DNA of 64,000 nucleotides from NCBI GenBank assembly GCA_048498135.1, contig JBEHYO010000006.1, forward strand, positions 1-64,000. The letters run 5' to 3'. A program made the position numbers and the translations under genes. Under the pieces are notes generated by a model. The model searched no databases. It had not been told where the DNA came from and was given only the letters and a program-made list of their open reading frames with translations. This DNA is from Dokdonella_A sp937902695. Lineage in GTDB: Bacteria; Pseudomonadota; Gammaproteobacteria; Xanthomonadales; Rhodanobacteraceae. Of the stretch, positions 16,576-23,948 are shown piece by piece (positions within the stretch are counted from its first letter, which is position 1; each line of letters opens with the position of its first letter).

Positions 16576-17325
16576 TCAGCGCGAGGAAACGTATTTTTCG
16601 CGCCGAATGTGCGGCACGGGCAAGCCGGCCTCCTTCAGCATCGCGAACGCCTCGTCGACCATGTCCGGATTGCCGCAGAGGTACGCGATGTCGTTCGCGG
16701 CATTCGGCGAAAGCTCGCCGAGCGCGACCTGCACGCGGCCGTTGCGATCGTTCGGCCGCGGCACCGGGCGCGGAACGCGGCTGAAGCACGGGTGGAACGT
16801 GAAGCCCGGCGTTTCCTTCGCGAACGCCTCGAACTCCTCGCCGTAGAGGAGCTCCGATTCGTTGCGCGCGCCATAGACCAGCGCGAACGTGCATCCGCGC
16901 GCGGCGATCGCCTCCCTGATTTTCGGCAGCATCGCGCGGTACGGCGTGACGCCGGTGCCGGTCGCGACGAGCAGGTAACGCGTGTTCGTGTCCGCGTCCA
17001 TGAGACAGAAGCGGCCGTACGGCCCGCTCGCATCGACGCTGCCGCCCTCTTCGAGGGTCGACAAAAGCGCCGTCGCGGCGCCGCCTTCGACATACGACAC
17101 CGCGATCTCGACGCGCTCGACCGGCGCCGACGTGCCGTCGCCGATCGTCGCGACCGAATAGCTCCGCTTGGTCGGCTTGCCGTCCGAGTAGTGGAAATGG
17201 ATCTGCAGGAACTGGCCGGGCACGAACGCGAACGGCTTGCCGTCGGCGCGCTCGAACGCCATGTGGCGCACGGCGGGCGCCAGCATGCGGCTTTCGGCGA
17301 GCTTGAGCGGGAAATGTTCGATCAC
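16576..17325 (-). CDS. fpr: ferredoxin--NADP(+) reductase
   Basis: 249 residues if started at the GTG at 17325. The FAD-binding part contains PGQFLQIHFHY and TKRSYSVATI, the NADP-binding part LLVATGTGVTPYRAMLP and ALVYGARNESELLYGEEF, and the end is IRREKYVSSR. This is the short bacterial FNR of the Xanthomonas/Pseudomonas type, which exchanges electrons between NADPH and ferredoxin or flavodoxin in oxidative-stress and Fe-S metabolism. An ATG at 17427 is also in frame, but it would overlap the divergent ABC gene and its TATAAT promoter and add residues unlike the family, so the GTG is preferred. It converges on the pilus operon. Confidence 0.87.
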   Translation of the reverse strand: MIEHFPLKLAESRMLAPAVRHMAFERADGKPFAFVPGQFLQIHFHYSDGKPTKRSYSVATIGDGTSAPVERVEIAVSYVEGGAATALLSTLEEGGSVDASGPYGRFCLMDADTNTRYLLVATGTGVTPYRAMLPKIREAIAARGCTFALVYGARNESELLYGEEFEAFAKETPGFTFHPCFSRVPRPVPRPNDRNGRVQVALGELSPNAANDIAYLCGNPDMVDEAFAMLKEAGLPVPHIRREKYVSSR

Positions 17326-17372
17326 GAGCCTGGTGTCGCGCGCGGCGTGAAGGTCTTGGGGAAACAGCCCGC

Positions 17373-17378
17373 TATAAT
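17373..17378 (+). promoter_or_regulatory. perfect TATAAT -10 box for the yadG-like gene
   Basis: TATAAT stands out in GC-rich DNA 37 bp before the ATG at 17415. No convincing -35 hexamer is seen at 17 bp spacing. It may also serve as part of a divergent control region with fpr. Confidence 0.45.
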
Positions 17379-17414
17379 AACAGGCAGCGCGCTCCGACCT
17401 CCCAGTCCCGTCCG

Positions 17415-18347
17415 ATGACCCAAACACCTGCGCTCGACGTCGTCGAGCTGCGCAAAACCTATGCGAGCGGCGTCGAAGCCCTCAAAGGCGTCTCGCTCTC
17501 GGTACAGCCCGGCGATTTCTTCGCGTTGCTCGGCCCGAACGGCGCCGGCAAGTCGACGCTGATCGGCATCCTCTCCTCGCTCGTCAACGCGACCGGCGGC
17601 GAGGTGCGGATCTTCGGCACCTCGATCCGCACGCATCGCAGCGAAGCGATGCGCATGATCGGGCTCGTGCCGCAGGAGCTCAACTTCAACCAGTTCGAGA
17701 AACCGTTCGACATCTGCGTGAACCAGGCCGGCTTCTACGGCATCCCGCGCCGCATCGCGTGCGAGCGCGCCGAGCATCACCTGAAGCAGCTCCACATCTG
17801 GGACAAGGCCGAGCAGCCGGCGCGCACGATGTCGGGCGGCATGAAGCGGCGCCTGATGATCGCGCGCGCGATGATGAACGAGCCGAGACTCCTCATCCTC
17901 GACGAGCCGACCGCCGGCGTCGACATCGAGATCCGCCGCACGATGTGGAAGTACATCAGCGCGATCAACCAGGCCGGCACGACCGTGATCCTGACCACGC
18001 ACTACCTCGAAGAAGCCGAGCAGCTCTGCCGCACGATCGCGATCATCGACCACGGCCGCATCATCGAGAACACGACGATGAAGCGCCTTCTCTCGAAGCT
18101 CGACGTCGAAACCTTCGTGCTCGATCTCGCCGACACCGCGACAGCGCTGCCCGACGTGCAGGGCGTCAAGCTGACGCTCGTCGACGATCGCACGATCGAA
18201 GCCGAAATGTCGCGCGAGCACGATCTCAACTCGCTGTTCGCGGCGCTGTCGGCGCGCGGCATCACGGTGCGCTCGATGCGCAACAAGGCGAACCGGCTCG
18301 AGGAGCTGTTCGTGCGGCTGGTCGAAAGCGGCAAGGAGGCGGCATGA
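17415..18347 (+). CDS. ABC-2 type exporter ATP-binding protein, YadG-like
   Basis: 310 residues. The Walker A is GPNGAGKSTLIG (about 38-49), the signature MSGGMKRRL, Walker B LLILDEPTAGVD and the switch histidine TTHYLEEAE. The C-terminal ~80 residues after the ATPase domain are typical of the YadG group. It pairs with the YadH-type permease encoded 73 bp downstream; a REP-like palindrome (copy D) lies in the gap. The substrate of YadGH is not established. Confidence 0.92.
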   Translation: MTQTPALDVVELRKTYASGVEALKGVSLSVQPGDFFALLGPNGAGKSTLIGILSSLVNATGGEVRIFGTSIRTHRSEAMRMIGLVPQELNFNQFEKPFDICVNQAGFYGIPRRIACERAEHHLKQLHIWDKAEQPARTMSGGMKRRLMIARAMMNEPRLLILDEPTAGVDIEIRRTMWKYISAINQAGTTVILTTHYLEEAEQLCRTIAIIDHGRIIENTTMKRLLSKLDVETFVLDLADTATALPDVQGVKLTLVDDRTIEAEMSREHDLNSLFAALSARGITVRSMRNKANRLEELFVRLVESGKEAA

Positions 18348-18367
18348 CGAACTCGAATGCAAGCGGT

Positions 18368-18393
18368 CCCCTCTCCCGCTTGCCGGAGAGGGG
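18368..18393. repeat. REP-like palindrome, copy D
   Basis: CCCCTCTCCCGC-TT-GCCGGAGAGGGG carries one mismatch in the stem. It sits inside the yadG-yadH operon, where it could attenuate or stabilise the transcript. Confidence 0.85.
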
Positions 18394-18420
18394 GAACGGC
18401 GCGCGCATGGAGGCCAATCG

Positions 18421-19200
18421 ATGAGCGCGACGAATGCGAACCTCATCGGCCTCGGCACGATCACGCGCCGCGAGGTCGTGCGCATCCTGCGCATCTGGTC
18501 GCAGACGCTCTTGCCGAGCGCGATCACGATGACGCTCTACTTCGTGATCTTCGGCCGCATGGTCGGCAGCCGCATCGGCGAGATCGCGCCCGGCATCGGC
18601 TACATCGACTACATCGTGCCCGGCCTCATCATGATGGCCGTCATCACCAACAGCTACGGCAACATCTCATCGTCGTTCTTCGGCGCGAAGTTCCAGCGCT
18701 TCGTCGAGGAGATGCTCGTCTCGCCGATGCCGAGCTGGGTCATCCTGACCGGCTACATCTCGGGCGCGGTGCTGCGCGGGCTCATCGTCGCGATCATCGT
18801 GCTGGTCATTTCGCTGTTCTTCACGAAGATCCATCTCTACCACCCGCTGGTCACGTTCACGACGGTGCTGCTGACCGCAGTCGTGTTCTCGCTCGCCGGC
18901 TTCGTCAATGCGATCTTCGCGAAGAAGTTCGACGACATCGCGCTCGTGCCGACCTTCGTGCTGACGCCGCTGACCTATCTCGGCGGCGTGTTCTATTCGG
19001 TGAGCGCGCTGCCGACGCCGTGGCGCGAGATCAGCTACGCCAATCCGATCCTCTACATGGTCAACGCATTCCGCTACGGCCTGCTCGGCATCAGCGACGT
19101 CGACATGGGGCTCGCCTATGCCGTCATGCTCGCTTTCGCGGTCGCGCTGGCGTCGATCAGCATCTATCTCCTGAATCGCGGCGTCGGCCTGCGCTCCTGA
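18421..19200 (+). CDS. ABC-2 type exporter permease, YadH-like
   Basis: 259 residues with six hydrophobic segments, including SAITMTLYFVIFGRMVG, VLRGLIVAIIVLVISLFF and PTFVLTPLTYLGGVFYSV. The last is the conserved ABC-2 signature, followed by the LPTPWREISYANPILYMVNAF region seen in YadH/NodJ-type permeases. It forms the membrane channel for the ATPase encoded just upstream. The ribosome-binding site GGAGG lies 9 nt before the ATG. Confidence 0.92.
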   Translation: MSATNANLIGLGTITRREVVRILRIWSQTLLPSAITMTLYFVIFGRMVGSRIGEIAPGIGYIDYIVPGLIMMAVITNSYGNISSSFFGAKFQRFVEEMLVSPMPSWVILTGYISGAVLRGLIVAIIVLVISLFFTKIHLYHPLVTFTTVLLTAVVFSLAGFVNAIFAKKFDDIALVPTFVLTPLTYLGGVFYSVSALPTPWREISYANPILYMVNAFRYGLLGISDVDMGLAYAVMLAFAVALASISIYLLNRGVGLRS

Positions 19201-19305
19201 GTTTCGCCGCGCGAACGATCCGTTCACGCCGCCTGCGCTGAAACGGCTGGCTGCGACCCCATCTAGTGCGCCATCGGGCGCTTTTCCGGCGCCGGGAGGA
19301 TTCCA

Positions 19306-20004
19306 ATGATCGACGTGAGACCCTTCTCGAAGCTCGGCGGCGCGAATCACGGCTGGCTCAACGCCAGGCATCACTTCTCGTTCGCAAGCTACAACGACCC
19401 GTCCCGCATGGGCTGGGGCGCGCTGCGCGTCTGGAACGACGACGAGATCGCCGCCGGCACCGGCTTCCCGCCGCATCCGCATGCGGACATGGAAATCATC
19501 ACGTACGTCCGCGACGGCGCGATCTCGCACGAGGACAGCCTCGGCAACAAGGGCCGCACCGTCGCCGGCGACGTGCAGGTCATGAGCGCCGGCAGCGGCA
19601 TCCGCCACGCCGAGTACAACGCCGAAAAGGAACTGACGCGCATCTTCCAGATCTGGATCATTCCGGATTCGCGCGGCGGCGCGCCGTCGTGGGGCGCGCG
19701 CCCGTTCCCGAAAGGCGACCGCTCGGGCCGCTTCGTCACGCTCGCGAGCGGACGCGACGACGACGGCGACGCGCTCCCGATTCGCGCGGACGCACGCGTG
19801 CTCGGTGCCACCGTGAAGGCCGGCGAGACCGTCGAATACACGCTGGGCGAGGGCCGTCACGCGTACCTCGTGCCGGCCGCCGGCTCGATCGAAGTCAACG
19901 GCGTGCCGGTCACCGCCCGCGACGGCGCGGCGATCCGCGACGAGTCGCGCATCGCGATCAAGGCGCTTTCCGACGCCGAGATCGTCCTCGTCGACAGCCT
20001 CTAA
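19306..20004 (+). CDS. pirin family protein (YhhW-like, quercetin dioxygenase-type bicupin)
   Basis: 232 residues, a bicupin. The N-terminal cupin keeps the metal-binding pattern of pirins: two histidines in PPHPHADMEII, and a His and Glu in SGIRHAEYNAEKE. The C-terminal cupin lacks metal ligands, as usual. E. coli YhhW has quercetinase activity in vitro; the natural role is unknown. A strong GGGAGG ribosome-binding site precedes the ATG. It is a single gene between the YadGH operon and the peptidase, followed by REP-like copy E. Confidence 0.9.
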   Translation: MIDVRPFSKLGGANHGWLNARHHFSFASYNDPSRMGWGALRVWNDDEIAAGTGFPPHPHADMEIITYVRDGAISHEDSLGNKGRTVAGDVQVMSAGSGIRHAEYNAEKELTRIFQIWIIPDSRGGAPSWGARPFPKGDRSGRFVTLASGRDDDGDALPIRADARVLGATVKAGETVEYTLGEGRHAYLVPAAGSIEVNGVPVTARDGAAIRDESRIAIKALSDAEIVLVDSL

Positions 20005-20025
20005 CGCCGCTCCCGATGCCGTTAT

Positions 20026-20076
20026 CCCCTCTCCCGCTCGCGGGAGAGGGTCAGGGTGAGGGCAAGCTTGGTTCAC
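20026..20076 (+). repeat. REP-like palindrome with full tail, copy E
   Basis: The core CCCTCTCCCGC-TC-GCGGGAGAGGG (20027-20050) is followed by a conserved tail that reads AGGGTGAGGGCAAGCTTGG and then TTCACC. The tail is shared with copies F and J and, less closely, H, so the repeat unit is about 50 bp rather than the palindrome alone. Confidence 0.9.
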
Positions 20077-20183
20077 CGCCCCGCAAGGGCCGCGTAAAGA
20101 TGACCCCCGGCGCTGGCCCCGCCGCCCACGCTTTGCTAGAACCGCGATCTTCGCGGCTGCACTCGCCGCAATGGAGCATCCCG

Positions 20184-21572
20184 ATGCGCGCGACGATCGC
20201 CCTCGCCTCACTCCTCCTGACGGCCACCGCGGCCGTCGCCGCCGAGGCGCCGCCGCCCGACGAGCCGGCCGACCTCGCGACGATCGCCGACGCGGTCGAT
20301 CCCGCCGAGCTCCACGCCACGATCGAAAAGCTCGTCGGTTTCGGCACGCGCCACACGCTCTCCGACACCACGTCGAAAACGCGCGGCATCGGCGCGGCGC
20401 GCCGCTGGGTGCAGTCGCGCTTCGAGACGTTCTCGAAGGACTGCGGCGGCTGCCTCGAGATCGTGACCCCGTCGCAATCGTTCACCGGCAAGCGCATTCC
20501 GGAGCCGACCGACGTGACCGACGTCGTCGCGATCCAGCGCGGCACGGGCGATCCCGACCGTGTCATCGTGATCACGGGCCATCTCGACTCGCGCGTGATC
20601 GACGTGATGGACGCCAAGAAGGACGCGCCCGGCGCGAACGACGACGGCTCCGGCAGCGCGGCCGTGATCGAAGCCGCGCGCGTTCTTTCGAAGCACAAGT
20701 TCGCCGCGACGCTCGTCTTCGCCGTCGTCTCAGGCGAGGAGCAGGGTCTCTACGGCGGCAAGGTCATCGCCGACTACGCGAAAGCGCACCACTGGCGCGT
20801 CGAGGCCGATCTCAACAACGACATCGTCGGCAATACGCACGGCCAGGACGGCGTCGTCGACAACACGACCGTGCGCACCTTCGCCGAGGGCACGAAGTCG
20901 AGCGAAACGCTCGATCAGGCGAAATACCGCCGCTATCACGGCGGCGAAGTCGATTCGCCCTCGCGCAACACGGCGCGCTACATCGCCGCGATCGCCGAGC
21001 GCTACATGACGAACTTCCACGTGCGCATGGTCTACCGCACGGATCGCTACGGTCGCGGCGGCGATCAGGTGCCGTTTCTCGAAGCCGGCTATCCGGCGGT
21101 GCGGTTCACCGAAGCGCACGAGAACTACACGCGCCAGCACCAGGACGTGCGCACCGAGAATGGTATCAGGTACGGCGACACGATCGACGGCGTCGACTTT
21201 CCGTATCTCGCGCAGGTCGCGCGGCTCAACGTGCTGACGATGGCCTCGATGGCCGCGGCGCCCGCGCCGCCGCTCGGCGTCGAGATCGACGGCGGCGTTT
21301 CGACCGACACCACCGTCAAATGGCAGGCCGTCCCCGGCGCCGCGGGCTATCGCGTCTGGTGGCGCGACACGACCGCGCCGCAATGGCAGCAGAGCCGCTA
21401 TGTCGGCAACGCGACGACGGCGACGCTGAAGAACGTCGTCGTCGACGATTTTTTCTTCGGAGTCAGTGCGGTCTCGGCCGACGGCTATGCAAGCCCGATC
21501 GTGTTTCCGGGCGACGCCGGGCGGTTCGACGACTCCCAGAAGAAGCCAGACGAACCCCCCAAACCCCAATAA
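20184..21572 (+). CDS. secreted M28 family metallopeptidase (zinc aminopeptidase-like)
   Basis: 462 residues with a signal peptide ending near TATAAVAAE. The M28 zinc-binding residues are visible: VIVITGHLDSR (His), PGANDDGSGSAAVIE (bridging Asp), FAVVSGEEQGLYG (catalytic and ligand Glu), DLNNDIVGN (Asp) and FTEAHENYTRQHQ (His). A C-terminal fibronectin-like beta domain follows (about 370-450). It should remove N-terminal residues from peptides outside the cytoplasm. A GGAG motif precedes the ATG at 20184. The open frame runs further upstream through REP copy E, but that part is not protein-like. Confidence 0.9.
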   Translation: MRATIALASLLLTATAAVAAEAPPPDEPADLATIADAVDPAELHATIEKLVGFGTRHTLSDTTSKTRGIGAARRWVQSRFETFSKDCGGCLEIVTPSQSFTGKRIPEPTDVTDVVAIQRGTGDPDRVIVITGHLDSRVIDVMDAKKDAPGANDDGSGSAAVIEAARVLSKHKFAATLVFAVVSGEEQGLYGGKVIADYAKAHHWRVEADLNNDIVGNTHGQDGVVDNTTVRTFAEGTKSSETLDQAKYRRYHGGEVDSPSRNTARYIAAIAERYMTNFHVRMVYRTDRYGRGGDQVPFLEAGYPAVRFTEAHENYTRQHQDVRTENGIRYGDTIDGVDFPYLAQVARLNVLTMASMAAAPAPPLGVEIDGGVSTDTTVKWQAVPGAAGYRVWWRDTTAPQWQQSRYVGNATTATLKNVVVDDFFFGVSAVSADGYASPIVFPGDAGRFDDSQKKPDEPPKPQ

Positions 21573-21587
21573 CCAGCCCCGCTTTTT

Positions 21588-21639
21588 CCCCTCTCCCGCG
21601 TGCGGGAGAGGGTTAGGGTGAGGGCAATCTTGGTTCACG
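21588..21639 (+). repeat. REP-like palindrome with full tail, copy F
   Basis: The core CCCTCTCCCGC-GT-GCGGGAGAGGG (21589-21612) has the AGGGTGAGGGCAATCTTGG tail. It lies just after the peptidase gene and faces copy G. Confidence 0.9.
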
Positions 21640-21662
21640 CTCCCCGACAGCCTAAAAACCTT

Positions 21663-21707
21663 CCCTCACCCGGCCTTCGGCCGGCCTCTCCCGCAAGCGG
21701 GAGAGGC
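21663..21707 (-). repeat. REP-like palindrome, copy G (inverted relative to F)
   Basis: The core GCCTCTCCCGC-AA-GCGGGAGAGGC (21684-21707) is preceded by CCCTCACCC and a CCGGCC-TTC-GGCCGG hairpin. With copy F it forms an inverted pair between the convergent M28 peptidase and tatD genes. Confidence 0.85.
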
Positions 21708-21711
21708 GAAG

Positions 21712-22512
21712 TCAGATCCCGAAGAACGCACGCGCCGTCGCGGTCGTCGACGCGGCGACGGCGTCGACCGACTCGCCGCGTGCAGCCGCAACCGCCGCAC
21801 ACACGTGCGCGAGATACATCGGCTCGTTCCTCCGATGCGACGGCTTCGGATGCAGGTCGCGCGGCAGGAGATACGGCGCGTCGGTCTCGATCATGAGCCG
21901 ATCCGACGGAATCAGCCTCACGATCTCGCGAAGATGCAGCCCGCGCCGCTCGTCGGAAATCCAGCCGGTGATGCCGATATGGAACCCGCGATCGAGGCAC
22001 GCGACGAGCTCGTCGCGCTCGCCCGTGAAGCAATGCACGACCGCACGGGAAATGCGGCCCTGCACGTTGTCGAGGCACGCGATGAAATCGGCGTGCGCAT
22101 CGCGCTGGTGCAGAAAGAGCGGCTTGCCCGTGTCGATCGCGATCGCGAGCTGCCGTTCGAACGCGGCCACCTGCGCCGCGTGCGGCGAGTAGTTGCGGAA
22201 ATAGTCGAGTCCCGTCTCGCCAATCGCGCGCACTTCGTCTGCGCTCGCGAACTCGCGCAGCAGCGCGTCGGTCGCGTCATCGTACTCGTGCGCATGGTGC
22301 GGGTGGACGCCAGCCGTCGCATAAAGGAACCCTCGATGGGAGCGAGCAAGCTCCAGCGCCGCGCGGCTGCCGCCCGCGCTCGCGCCGGTCACCACGATCG
22401 TGCCGACGCCGTGGCCGCGCGCCCTGTCGAGCACCGCGTCGAAATCGGCGCGGAACGACTCGTGCGTCAGGTTTGCGCCGATATCGACCAGTTCCACGTC
22501 TTGATGCCCCAT
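21712..22512 (-). CDS. tatD: TatD family metal-dependent deoxyribonuclease
   Basis: 266 residues from the ATG at 22512 (MGHQDVELVDIGANLTH). All TatD ligands are present: VDIGANLTH near the start, AIGETGLDYFRNYSP, PLFLHQRDAHADF, VVHCFTGERDEL and LMIETDAPYLLPR. TatD enzymes are TIM-barrel metallo-DNases with 3'-5' exonuclease activity linked to repair and RNA turnover. A longer frame upstream lacks family resemblance. It converges with the M28 peptidase gene. Confidence 0.92.
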   Translation of the reverse strand: MGHQDVELVDIGANLTHESFRADFDAVLDRARGHGVGTIVVTGASAGGSRAALELARSHRGFLYATAGVHPHHAHEYDDATDALLREFASADEVRAIGETGLDYFRNYSPHAAQVAAFERQLAIAIDTGKPLFLHQRDAHADFIACLDNVQGRISRAVVHCFTGERDELVACLDRGFHIGITGWISDERRGLHLREIVRLIPSDRLMIETDAPYLLPRDLHPKPSHRRNEPMYLAHVCAAVAAARGESVDAVAASTTATARAFFGI

Positions 22513-22563
22513 GCCCGCAAGGCCCGCGATTATGCAAGACCCGCCCCGGGCCGCGAACGGGCG

Positions 22564-22579
22564 CCGCAGTTCACTGCGG
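22564..22579. repeat. inverted repeat CCGCAGT-TC-ACTGCGG
   Basis: A perfect 7-bp inverted repeat followed on the plus strand by a T-rich stretch lies in the 118-bp region between divergent tatD and the secreted-protein gene. With no plus-strand gene directly upstream, an operator is more likely than a terminator. Confidence 0.45.
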
Positions 22580-22630
22580 TTTAATTTTCGACCCACTATG
22601 CTGAGCCGCCTTCAACGAGGGGAAATACCG

Positions 22631-23845
22631 ATGAAAGCCCTGATTCGAGTGACGCTCGCGCTCGCCGCCGTCGTCGTCTGCCCGTTCACGTTGGCCGAAC
22701 CGGCCAAGCTCCCGCCGCAAGCCGCGCAGGCTCACGCCTCGGCGAGTCTCGCGCACCGGCAAAAGCTCGCCGACCTGATGAAACAGTCGCGCGCGGCGCA
22801 AGCCGGTGCCGGCGTCAATGCGGTCACCTCGACGACGCTGTCGGGCCCGCGCGTCGCGAACCCGTACCGCGCCTATCCGCCGAGCTGCCTCGCCGATCCG
22901 CTGCCCGATACGCCGAGCGGCCCCGCGACGACGTTCCAGATGCCGCTCTATTCGCGCGACTCGGGCGGCAACCCGGTGACGCCCGAAACGGTCACGATCA
23001 CGATCTGGCGCATGGCCTGCAGCAGCAGCACCAACCTCACGCCCTACAACACCGACCACGGGGCGAACGCGGCGCTGCTGATGCGCATCGAGCGCGACAG
23101 CTCGGTCGACGGGAACACCGATGCGTTCCCGACGTTTCCGTTCCTGACGTCGAACCAGGCCAACACGACCGGCAACCTCGTGCGTGCGGCGATGGAGCCG
23201 AACACGGTCGTCTCCGACGGCCCGTTCGATGCACCGGTCTACGTCAGCACGACCTACGTGCTCGAGAACTATCCGTACGCGGGCTCAGGACTGACGTACT
23301 TCAACTACGACTTCACGCTCGACATCGATCCGGTCATCGATGCGAGCTGCACCGGCTGCCAGTCGATCGACATCAACGGCTACCGGCCGAACGCGCATGA
23401 CTATCCGGCCGCGTCGCAGAACCTCCCGATCGATGGCTACATGAGCAGCGCGTATTTCGATCCCGCGCACAACGGCGAAGGCTTCCTCGTCGACGTCTAC
23501 GACAATCCCGATGGCCTGACGCGCACGGTCTTCGCCGCGTGGTACACCTATGATCCGCTCGGCCTTCCGTTCTGGCTGGTCGCGCAGGGCTCGGTGCAGG
23601 TCGGCGCGAACGCGATGACCGGACAGCCGGTCTACTACTTCACCGACGGCGGATTCGCCGGCGATTTCGGTTCGACCTCGACGCTGCACAACTGGGGCAC
23701 GATCTCGATGAGCTGGCCCAACTGCAACAAGCTCACGTTCACGTACAACGGCGCGACCGACCCGGCGGTCGTCGACGGCCCCGCCGGCAGCGGCACGCGC
23801 AACTGGGTGCGCATCAGCGATATCAACGGGCTCAATTGCGAATAG
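22631..23845 (+). CDS. secreted protein of unknown function with a GEGF/WYTYDPLG motif domain
   Basis: 404 residues. The signal peptide is clear (RVTLALAAVVVCPFTLA). No enzyme family is recognised. About residues 40-250 are rich in Ser, Thr, Asn and Pro and contain paired cysteines (DASCTGCQSID). Residues about 270-400 contain SAYFDPAHNGEGFLVDVYDN, then VFAAWYTYDPLGLPFWLVAQG. This resembles a beta-rich repeat found in many secreted proteins of Lysobacter and Xanthomonas relatives (NGxGF ... WYTYDPxGxPxWL), whose function is not known. The ribosome-binding site GAGGGG is 9 nt before the ATG. A terminator-like hairpin follows at 23869. Likely periplasmic or extracellular. Confidence 0.75.
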   Translation: MKALIRVTLALAAVVVCPFTLAEPAKLPPQAAQAHASASLAHRQKLADLMKQSRAAQAGAGVNAVTSTTLSGPRVANPYRAYPPSCLADPLPDTPSGPATTFQMPLYSRDSGGNPVTPETVTITIWRMACSSSTNLTPYNTDHGANAALLMRIERDSSVDGNTDAFPTFPFLTSNQANTTGNLVRAAMEPNTVVSDGPFDAPVYVSTTYVLENYPYAGSGLTYFNYDFTLDIDPVIDASCTGCQSIDINGYRPNAHDYPAASQNLPIDGYMSSAYFDPAHNGEGFLVDVYDNPDGLTRTVFAAWYTYDPLGLPFWLVAQGSVQVGANAMTGQPVYYFTDGGFAGDFGSTSTLHNWGTISMSWPNCNKLTFTYNGATDPAVVDGPAGSGTRNWVRISDINGLNCE

Positions 23846-23868
23846 CGTTCGCACGCCCCATGGCACGA

Positions 23869-23895
23869 CCGATCCCGCCCGCGTGGCGGGATCGG
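23869..23895 (+). terminator. terminator-like hairpin after the secreted-protein gene
   Basis: CCGATCCCGCC and GGCGGGATCGG form an 11-bp perfect stem with a 5-nt loop, 24 bp after the stop. Only a short T-run follows (CGTTT), so termination may be partial. Confidence 0.6.
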
Positions 23896-23948
23896 CGTTT
23901 CTGGCGCCGCGTTGCTCCGTCGCGCGGCGGTGCAGCACACTCCGGCGC

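Noticed and set aside
17326..17427. Longer N-terminus of the ferredoxin reductase from an ATG at 17427.
   Set aside because: It would overlap the divergent ABC gene and its TATAAT box and add residues that the family does not have.
23883..23948. GTG at 23883 as start of hrpB.
   Set aside because: It sits in the stem-loop that ends the previous gene. The protein resemblance starts after the GTG at 23949.
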